NCBI RefSeq assembly: GCF_001708445.1
Contig: NZ_CP015637.1
Span: 620,001 to 684,000 of the forward strand
DNA: 64,000 bases
Origin: Pseudomonas fluorescens
Lineage (GTDB): Bacteria; Pseudomonadota; Gammaproteobacteria; Pseudomonadales; Pseudomonadaceae
Direction of reading: 5' to 3'
The position numbers were made by a program, and so were the translations under genes. Every line of letters begins with the position of its first letter. Within the stretch, counting starts at the first letter, position 1. The notes beneath the pieces were generated by a model. The model searched no databases, had not been told where the DNA came from, and saw nothing but the letters and a program-made list of their open reading frames with translations. Positions 17,171 through 26,300 of the stretch are shown here, piece after piece.

Positions 17171-18439
17171 TCAGCAGCCGTAACGCTTGCTGGCCTCGAT
17201 CGCCAAGCCACTGCCGATGCTGCCAAAGATATTCCCTTCCACATGCCGCGCATTCGGCAACATCGCCGAGATGCTGTGGCGCAGCGCCGGAATGCCGCTG
17301 GAGCCGCCGGTAAAGAACACCGTGTCCACCTGGGCCACGTCCACCGAAGCGTCATTGAGCAATTGGGTGACGCTGTTACGCACGCGCTCCAGCAAGCCAT
17401 CGATGGCCGATTCGAACAAGCTGCGGCTCAGGTCCACGCTCAGTCCTGGCTCAACCCGGTCGAGCAGCACATGGCGGCTGTCTTCGTGGGTCAGCTGGAT
17501 CTTGGTTTCTTCCACTTCCATCGCCAGCCAATGCCCGGCGCGCTGTTCGATCAGCTTGAACAGGCGGTCGATGCCGCCGGTGTCTTCGATGTCGTAGCGC
17601 ATGCTGCCCAGGGCCAGCTGGGATTTTTGCGAGTACACCGAGTTGATGGTGTGCCAGGTGGCCAGGTTCATGTGGTGGCTGGTGGGCATGTAGGCCCCGC
17701 TCTTCATCCGGCTGCCATAGCCGAACAACGGCATCATGCCGGCGAGCGAGAGTTGCTTGTCGAAGTCGGTACCGCCGATGTGTACGCCGCCGGTGGCGAG
17801 GATGTCATCGTGGCGGTTGTCATTGTGACGGCGATCGGGCGACAGGCGCACCAGCGAGAAGTCAGAGGTACCCCCGCCGATGTCGACAATCAGCACCAGC
17901 TCTTCTTTTTCAATGGTGGACTCGTAGTCGAAGGCCGCCGCGATCGGTTCGTACTGGAACGAGATGTCCTTGAAGCCGATCTTGCGTGCCACGTCCACCA
18001 GGGTGTTTTCCGCTTCCTGGTCGGCCATCGGGTCGTCATCGACGAAGAACACCGGGCGCCCCAGCACCACCTCTTCGAACTCACGGCCGGCGGTAGCTTC
18101 CGCGCGGCTCTTGAGCTGGCCGATAAACAGCGCCAGCAGGTCGGTGAACGGCATGGCCGTGCCGAGCACGCTGGTGTCGTGCTTGATCAGCTTGGAACCC
18201 AGCAGGCTCTTGAGCGAGCGCATCAGCCGGCCTTCGTAGTTTTCCAGGTATTCATGCAGGGCCAGGCGCCCGTAGACCGGGCGGCGCTCCTCGAAGTTGA
18301 AGAACACCACCGACGGCAAGGTGATCTTGTCGTCCTCCAGCGCGATAAGCGTCTCCTCGCCGGGGCGGATCCAGCCGACGGTGGAGTTGGACGTGCCAAA
18401 GTCGATGCCGCAGGCACGGGCTGGGGATGGGTTTTCCAT
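17171..18439 (-). CDS. yegD: Hsp70-family protein, YegD-like
   Basis: Cytoplasmic actin-fold ATPase of 422 residues. It has the phosphate loops GIDFGTSNSTVG (near residue 11) and VDIGGGTSDFSLV, and the adenosine motif FFTGGSSGIPALR. It lacks the C-terminal substrate-binding domain of DnaK, as does E. coli YegD. The ATG at 18439 is chosen because residues upstream are outside the conserved fold. It is divergent from a CbpA-like J-protein gene, a pairing that suggests a dedicated chaperone couple. The client is unknown. Confidence 0.85.
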   Translation of the reverse strand: MENPSPARACGIDFGTSNSTVGWIRPGEETLIALEDDKITLPSVVFFNFEERRPVYGRLALHEYLENYEGRLMRSLKSLLGSKLIKHDTSVLGTAMPFTDLLALFIGQLKSRAEATAGREFEEVVLGRPVFFVDDDPMADQEAENTLVDVARKIGFKDISFQYEPIAAAFDYESTIEKEELVLIVDIGGGTSDFSLVRLSPDRRHNDNRHDDILATGGVHIGGTDFDKQLSLAGMMPLFGYGSRMKSGAYMPTSHHMNLATWHTINSVYSQKSQLALGSMRYDIEDTGGIDRLFKLIEQRAGHWLAMEVEETKIQLTHEDSRHVLLDRVEPGLSVDLSRSLFESAIDGLLERVRNSVTQLLNDASVDVAQVDTVFFTGGSSGIPALRHSISAMLPNARHVEGNIFGSIGSGLAIEASKRYGC

Positions 18440-18724
18440 GTCTATCGGGTTCCGGTTGAAAAACGGCCGCGCAGTGTATGCCACCCGCGTGCAGATGCGT
18501 AGGCCGACTATCTGTTAAATAGCGGGCACTGCGCCTTGAAAGACCAGGGTTCGTCCCCAACTTGTCCAGCATACGGTCGGTGGGTGCAAGGATATTCGTG
18601 CACTGCCGATAAACTTCTACGCACCCATCGGCTTGGGATTGAGATCAGTCAATTCAAACGCTGCAATCCGGCGCATGCTGTGCCGCTGGCTGTGCGAAAT
18701 CGATCACGGAGGGTGACCCCCCAG

Positions 18725-19669
18725 ATGGACTTTAAAGACTATTACAAGATTCTTGGCGTAGAGCCGACGGCGGACGACAAGGCGATCAAGGCGGCCTATC
18801 GCAAGCTGGCGCGCAAATATCACCCGGACGTGAGCAAGGAAAAGGACGCTGAAGCCAAGTTCAAGGATGCGTCCGAGGCCTATGAAGCGCTGAAAAGTGC
18901 CGACAAGCGCGCCGAATACGACGAGTTGCGCAAATACGGCCAGCATGGCCAGCCGTTCCAGGGCCCGCCAGGCTGGCAGAGCCGTGGCGGTTTTGGCGGT
19001 GGCCAGGGCACCGAGGACTTCTCCGACTTCTTCAGCTCGATCTTTGGCGGCCGTGGCGATGCCTTCGGCGGTGGCCAGCGCCGCAGTGCCGGGCGCAAGG
19101 GCCAGGACGTGGAGATGCAATTGTCGGTGTTTCTCGAGGAAACGCTGTCCACCGAGTCCAAGCAGATCAGCTTCCAGGTACCGCAATACGACGCCTCGGG
19201 GCGGCACGTCAGCAACACCACCAAGAGCCTGAACGTGAAGATCCCCGCCGGCGTGGCCGACGGTGAGCGCATCCGCCTCAAGGGCCAGGGCGCGCCGGGT
19301 GTTGGCGGTGGCGCCAACGGTGACCTGTACCTGATCATCAAGTTTGCACCGCACCCCAAATTTGAGGTGGAAGGCGAAAACCTGGTGATCACCGTGCCGG
19401 TAGCGCCTTGGGAGCTGGCGCTGGGTACCGAGGTGGCCGTGCCAACCCTGACCGGCAAGATCAACCTCAAGGTGCCCGCCGGCAGCCAGAACGGCCAGCG
19501 CATGCGCGCCAAGGGCCATGGCTTGCTGAACAAAAGCGGGCAGCGCGGTTACCTGTTTATCCAACTGAAGGTGGTGATGCCTAAAGACGCCGATGACGAG
19601 GTCAAGGCCTTGTGGCAGGCACTCGCTGACAAAGCCGCTTTCGAACCGCGCAAAACCTGGAGTCACTGA
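18725..19669 (+). CDS. cbpA: DnaJ-class co-chaperone, CbpA-like
   Basis: J-domain protein of 314 residues. The J domain is at residues 1-70 with HPD at 33-35, then a Gly/Phe-rich segment (about 75-125, [20 protein letters not shown]). Two C-terminal beta domains follow ([39 protein letters not shown]). No zinc-finger domain, as in CbpA rather than DnaJ. CbpA stimulates DnaK ATPase and binds curved DNA in E. coli. ATG at 18725 with GGAGGG about 13 bases upstream. The divergent YegD-like gene is a likely partner. Confidence 0.9.
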   Translation: MDFKDYYKILGVEPTADDKAIKAAYRKLARKYHPDVSKEKDAEAKFKDASEAYEALKSADKRAEYDELRKYGQHGQPFQGPPGWQSRGGFGGGQGTEDFSDFFSSIFGGRGDAFGGGQRRSAGRKGQDVEMQLSVFLEETLSTESKQISFQVPQYDASGRHVSNTTKSLNVKIPAGVADGERIRLKGQGAPGVGGGANGDLYLIIKFAPHPKFEVEGENLVITVPVAPWELALGTEVAVPTLTGKINLKVPAGSQNGQRMRAKGHGLLNKSGQRGYLFIQLKVVMPKDADDEVKALWQALADKAAFEPRKTWSH

Positions 19670-19751
19670 CCCGGCACCTGCCCTGCATAGTTAAGGCCCG
19701 GTCTTTGTGGGTCATGAATAAGCTCCTCATTTCTCATTGAGGTACTGGTTC

Positions 19752-20171
19752 ATGGCCCATGCTCAACCCCCGCTTCCTCCGGGAGATCAGGGGCAGCACT
19801 ATGCAACGCTCGTCTCCCTCATACCGCAGGCGCTGGTAAAGGCTTCGCCTCCCCAACGTACGGCGTTGCGCGCTATAGACCCCAAGCTCCCCGCTGGGTA
19901 CACCAGCGCAACCCAGCAGCAAAAAGACGCGCTCAAGACCTATGTCGACGCCAGTTGGACCTCATTGGTCCAAGGGGAAACGCAGATGGCGAAGATCCAG
20001 ACGGTTGTGGCGTTCGCCAAGCCGCTGCTGGAAGCAGCCCTCAAGCGTCCCGGCCAGGTGATGACGGACGAACAATACTATGCAGACATCCTGATCTTGG
20101 ATGAGGAAAGAAAAACCATACTGCGCAGGCTCTGTGACCAGGCGATGGGGCGTACCGCCAGCGTTGCCTAG
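19752..20171 (+). CDS. Short DUF6543 N-terminus-like protein
   Basis: Protein of 139 residues, no signal or membrane segment. Residues about 12-100 (ATLVSLIPQALVKASPPQR ... WTSLVQGETQMAKIQTVVAF AKPLLEAAL) follow the same pattern as the first 110 residues of the giant protein downstream (FLKDRVPTWFNQAIPYRQEE ... SITDILAFAEQPLKEAI), the start of a dermonecrotic-toxin (DUF6543) domain. The last 40 residues do not match it. GAGG nine bases before the ATG suggests that it is translated. It could be a truncated relic of a duplicate toxin gene or a small partner protein. The gene downstream starts 145 bases after its stop. Confidence 0.6.
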   Translation: MAHAQPPLPPGDQGQHYATLVSLIPQALVKASPPQRTALRAIDPKLPAGYTSATQQQKDALKTYVDASWTSLVQGETQMAKIQTVVAFAKPLLEAALKRPGQVMTDEQYYADILILDEERKTILRRLCDQAMGRTASVA

Positions 20172-20316
20172 TGTGCTCGACGCCCTGTACGCCCGGTGTG
20201 CGTTCACTGACCAGATGCGCACACCGATCGCCTGAGATGCGGTAGCTATACAGTCCACCCACACTGGGTCGTTCGATAGGCTGAGGGCTTCGGCTAACCC
20301 TCAAGGACGATCCACC

Positions 20317-23300
20317 ATGTCAACACCCGTCATATCCTCCACCCTCCCCGAAGGCACGTTCACCACGGACCTTCGGGGTGTTCATTACGATTTTCTCAAA
20401 GACCGCGTACCCACCTGGTTCAACCAGGCCATCCCGTACCGACAGGAAGAACTCGGCAACCATGAAATGCACCAGCTACCCTCCTGGTATCGGACAGCTT
20501 CGCCTGACGCCAGGGCCCGGCTGGCAGACAGCCACAGCACCTTTCGTGAAACGCTGAACACGATCGAAAACAGCCTGGGGAGCATCACCGACATTCTGGC
20601 GTTTGCCGAGCAGCCGCTCAAAGAGGCGATCAAGCGAACCTTCAACCTGGACCTGGATGTCAGAAGCGTCTACTTCGCGCGCAAATATGCGTATCCACGA
20701 GGGCGTACAGACCTCTATGGTTTTTTTGCCTTCGAGCAACAGAACGATCCGACGCTGAGCTACCGGTATCGCGCTGTCTCCCTGCTGGAGGCCGCCCTGG
20801 CCAATTTCGAGCCCGGCGAAGAACGAGCCCCCTCCTGTCACGACTGCCAGATCATTACCACCTTCGGCGCGTATGACGGCGAGATTATCCCGACGTTCGA
20901 TGCGCTCAGCGAACAGGCCGTGGCCATCGCCCCTCATGCGTTTGCCGCGCTGTGCCGGACGTTGGATCTGGGCGCGCGGTATCAAAAACACCTCAAGGAA
21001 ATATTGACCCCCACAGGGAACGCCGAGCGCTCCGCACTGATGCAGCAACTGCAAACCCATCAGCGTCAACAGCTGGCGCTGAGCGGCGAGATCGCGAACC
21101 TTCAATTTGCCCTTCGCCCTGGCACCCGCCGGGTTGAATCGGGCATCAGTGCCGATGCCTACCGCATGCTCAAGCAAGTGCTTGCCGACCCGTCCGGCGC
21201 GACCTTGGACGGCCGCCCCGTCACGTTCGCGGCATTGAAAATCTTTGGGGTGTCCTTGATCGGGCCCTTGTTGATCGGGCCCGACCGTCAAAGCAGTCGC
21301 AGGGTTGAGCGCCTGCTGGCATACATCCCCAATGACCCGCAGCAACCGCTCAAGGAGTATGCATCGGGTGCCGACTTCATGGCTGATCTGAGGTCGCGCT
21401 TGCACAGTGCGTCCTATCGCCGGTTCTTCAGTCGGTTTATCCCGCAGCGCGAACAGTGGGCGTTCTTTAAACAGTTCAACCGGTTGTACCAGCCTGCCAG
21501 CAACGGCAACCCGGCCACCGATTACCCGCTCAAGCCTGAGCCCGCGCGGTTGCGTTTGGAAGAGACGCCCCTTACCGCCGCGCTGTGGGAGCAGCAGGTC
21601 CAGGCCTTCATCAACAAGGTGTTCGACGATGCCAGGGCGGTCGCCGTGCCCACCGGAGACGAGGACCGCAAGGCCCGCACGGAGCGTTTAGAGGGCTATC
21701 TCGATGCGGTGCTCAGCTTTTTGAACGTGGCCGCCTTTGTTGTGCCGGGGCTGGGCCCGATCATGCTGGCGGTGGGCGCGGCGCAGATGTGTTCCGACGT
21801 ATTCGAAGGGATCGAAGCGGCTGAACAGGGCGATACCCGGGCGATGTGGGCACATTTTTCCTCCGTGGCGCTCAATGCCGCGTTCTTTGCCGCCGGGTCC
21901 CAGGTAGTGCCCAGGATCAAGTTCGTGAGCATGTTGGATAATTTCAAACCGGTCACGATGCCCTCGGGAAAAAGGATGTTGTGGAAGGCTGACCTCGGGC
22001 CCTATGAGTCCACGGTCACTCTTGCGCCGCAGTCCAAGGCCAACGAGATTGGCCTGCACCAGCACCATGGCCGGACGGTGCTTGCGCTGGAGGGCAAGCA
22101 CTACCAGGTCAGGCAAGACGCGGATACCGGGCAATACCGTATCCAGCACCCGACCCGGCCCGATGCCTATGCGCCGAAACTGGAGCATAACCACCAAGGT
22201 GCCTGGAGCCATGAAGTCGAAGAGCCGCTGACGTGGGACGAGCCGACGCTGTTGCGGCGCCTGGGGCTTGCCGAGTCATCGGACCAGGTACGTATCAGTG
22301 GGGTCGAGCCGCAAACACTGCGTGAAACCTTCGTCAATCATGAGCCTGTTCCCCTGACCCTGGAGGAAACCCTCAAGCGATTTGAGATCCATCAGACGCT
22401 CACCACGTTTGTTGAGCAGATGCGTAGCAGCGATCCACTCGTTTATGCGAAGGCTGATCCGGTGTTGCAGCTGCAAAGCATGCAGCGCTACAGCCTGTTG
22501 CCCGAGACGCCGCTGCTTCGCGTATTGGACAGCGACGCCAATGTGCTGTGGGAAGGCGACGGCCCTGCATCAACCGACAGGCGAATGGTGGTGCTCAGCC
22601 AGGGCAACGTGGATCGGGGCGAATTGCTTAACGAGGTGCTGTACACGTTGCAAGGTGTCGATGCGGACCTGCCGGGTATTCCTGGCAGCGCCCAGGACCC
22701 GTTGCATGCCCGGGCCAGCCAACTGCGGCGATTCATTGCCGACAAGGTGGATGCCATCAAGGGTTCGATGGTGAATGAGCGCTACAAAGCCTTGACCCGT
22801 ACGGATGACCCCGATGTTCAGCGGGTGCAGGCGGACTTCCCCGCCCTCTCGACCCCCGTGGCCACCCAACTGCTGGAAAACCTGAGCGCCGAGGCGTTGC
22901 AGCGTTTTCGCGGCAGCGGTCGCTTGCCTGAGGCCGTGGTTGAACAGGCCAAATGGTTTGAGCAGGAAGCGCGTGTCGCCCGTGCCTATGAAGGGCTGCA
23001 CCTGGACACGCTGACGGACCTCGACAGCCAACGGTTGGCCTTGCGTACCCTCGAAACCCTGCCGGGGTGGCGGCGAGGAACGCGAGTGGAACTGCGCCAA
23101 TATTCGGCGCAGGGCCCGATACTGGATGCCATCGGCTCCCCAGATGCGTTGCCCGCCAGGACGTTGGTCATCCAGAAAGACGATCGGTTTTCGGCGGGGG
23201 ATTTTTACACCGCTGCCTGGGAAATCATGTCGCCGGGCGAGCGCCAAGCCATGGGGTTTAGCGAGGCGTCTCAATTGAAGCCGGCGATCCAGCAATCCCC

Positions 23301-26300
23301 GCTGTCGCGCCAGCGCCTGCGCACTGTGTTGCTGGAACATCCGGTCCGCAAGCCGGCGTTTGATCCGTCGATGCGTGCAGTGGGCGGCGGCCCGGGCTTT
23401 CGGCAACTGTTGAAAAAAACCACACAGGCTTTCCGTTCTCCCGAAGCGCGCGTTCGCACGCTGTTTCCTTCGTTCACTGACGAACAGGTTATCGAGTTCA
23501 TTCAGTCATTGGGCACGGATGTATCGGCTGGGCTGGCTCGCCGCGAGGCGGAATTCGAAACCCTGGATAAGACGCTCAAGGCGTGGGTCAAGGAAAACAC
23601 CCCGCAACTGGCGATTACCGCATTTGATCGTAACGGTGGCATGGCCGGTCGTACTGCCAATGACATCCGGCGTTGCTGGCGCCGGGAGACGGGGCCGGCG
23701 TTAACCCTGACGTATGGCCGGGGGACAACGTTGCCGGCATTGAGCGGGGACTTCAGTCATGTCCAAACGCTCGAACTCGCCGGTTTCAGGGGCGCAAGCA
23801 ACGTAGACACGCTGCTCAAGAATTTTACCGCGTTGAAAAGCTTGAGCGTGCGCAACTGCCAGCTTGCCGAGGTTCCCCTGGCAATCGATGCCATGCCAGG
23901 CCTGACCTCCCTGAGCCTGGAGACCAATCGAATTCGGCTGACCGCCCAAAGCGCAGCGAGGCTGAGTGCGCTCACCACGCTTGAGGAACTGAATCTGCAA
24001 GGCAACCCGCTGGGCGTGACGCCGGATTTCAGCGGCATGCTCCAGCTGAAAAGGTTGAATTTAATGCTGACGCAACTGGAGCAATGGCCAACGGGGTTGC
24101 ACAACCAGACCTCATTGGAAATCGTCAACCTCAGCCGTAACCGGTTGCAAGAAGTCCCCCAGGCCAACCTGAATCCGCCACCTGAGCAGCTTGCGGCGAT
24201 TGCCCGGATCAATCGCGTGACGCTGCTGGATCACAATGCGTTTCCTGAAGACTACTGGCAACAATTTGACAGCTACTGGAAACGACTGGGAGAAAACCGG
24301 CCCGATTTACTCCCCGGTGGGCTTAATGAGGCGTTTGACAGCGGCAACCCCAGGGTGGGCATTGTGCGCAAAATGTACCCAGGCTATGGCGTTCAAAAGG
24401 CCCGGGAATTTATCTGGAACCTGGGCCCTGGGGCAGACGCCGAGCTGGCCAGGCTTGAGCAAGCGTTTGATGTCCTCCAGGCTCAACTCAATGCCTGGGC
24501 ATTCTCGGGAGGTGGCGCGTATCAGCGGTATGCCCGCCCAGGTGAGCGGAACCTCAATACAGTGGCGCACCGGGCGCGGCGCGAAGCTCAGCAGCGGATC
24601 TTGAGCTGCTGGAGACAGGAGACCCCTCAGATGCTGGCCAACGACGGCACCCGGATTGGCCTGGAACTGGACCTCAGTGGCTTGGGTTTGCCGAGCTTGC
24701 CCGACCTTGACGTGGACTTCAGTCATGTCGGTTCGCTCAAGCTGAGCAATATGGGCCTGAGCGCTTCTCCCGAGGGGTTTCTGTCGCGGTTCCGCGGGGT
24801 GCGCTGGCTGGACCTGTCAGGCAACCAGCTGCGCGAACTCCCGCCTGCGCTGGGCGAGATGCGTGGGTTGACCCGTTTGTTCTTGCACAACAACAGGATT
24901 CGCTTGAGCCCGGAGACGGCCAGGATGTTGTCCGAGCGCGTGTCCCTCAGAGCCTTGATCATCCATGACAATGACCTGCGCCTGTCGCCCGATTTCAGCC
25001 AGATAACGGATATGCGCTCGCTCAGCATGGCGCGCGCAGGTCTTGAGACATGGCCGAGCGGTTTGGCCGAACAGCCGCTGCTGGACCGGATAGACCTGTC
25101 TGGCAACCGCATGACAACCATACCGGCGTCCGTCATTGCGCCGCCAGACGAACGCCTGGCGCAAACCGCCCGGGTCAATAACGTGACGCATGCGAACGAC
25201 AACCCCTGGACGGATGCCACGCTGCAACAAGTGCGCGACTACGGCCAGCGACTTGAACGGGCGGGGCTGGCATCGCCCGGTAACCCCAACCGCCTGGTGG
25301 TCACGGCTTCTTCGGATGTGAGTCGCGTCGCCATCGCGGCTCGGCCCGATGCACCGTTTCGGCGCTGGGCGGCGGGGTTGACCGAAGAGCAAATAGCCAG
25401 CCGAAAAGCCCAGTGGGACAGCCTGCGAGGGCAGGCCGGGGCCGATGGGTTCTTCGAGGTGCTCAGGGACCTGCAAGCGGGCGCCGCTGAGCATGAGGAT
25501 CTTCAGCGCCGGGTGTGGGACGTGATAGATACCGTCAGCGCACACTCCGCCGAGTCTGAAAGCCTGCGCGAGCAGATGTTCGAATGGGCAGGCAGGGCGA
25601 CGTGTTGCGATCGTGCGGCCTTGTCCTTCAGTAATCTGGAAATCATGGCAATGGTCTACAAGGCGCGGGCCCAGGCCCTGGACTCGACCCAGGGCGAGGT
25701 CTTGTCGACATTGTCCAGAGGCCTGTTTCGTCTGGACCAGGTTGAGAAGATCGCCTTGAACGATATCGATCAACGTAGAACCGCCATTAACAACTCGAAC
25801 CTGACGCCTGATCAGAAAACCCAGCAGTTGGAAAAACTGGAAGAAGTCGAAATAAGGCTGGCCTATCGGTATGGCCTCAAAGATCGGTTGCAGTTGCCGG
25901 GGCAGCCGCAACATGCGCGGTTCATCGGCCTTGGAAAGGTTACCCAGGCGATGCTGGACGCTGCTTATGAACGCATCGTGGCACTGGATAACTCACCCGA
26001 GGAGTTTCAGGCGCTGCTGTCCAGAGACTTCTGGCAGGACTATGTGACCCATAAATACCGCTCGCGATTCGAGGCGCAAAGCAAACCTTATCAAGATGAA
26101 CTCGCCGTTTTGTTCGATAGATATACCGAGGGGAGTTTGTCGACCCACGCCTATGAGCGCCGGGCCCAAGAGCTGCAAGCGCGGCTGGTGATTGACGACG
26201 GCCTGTTGATTGATGCGCTGACCCGCGAAGAGATCGTTACCCGCCCGATGGCGTCGGGAGATCTTGAAGCGCTGGTGGAGCCCGCTCCCGGCAGCTTGGC

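Noticed and set aside
17243..18502. Plus-strand 419-residue frame opposite the Hsp70-like gene
   Set aside because: It is the antisense shadow of a clear YegD-like gene; low-complexity His/Gln/Arg-rich content.
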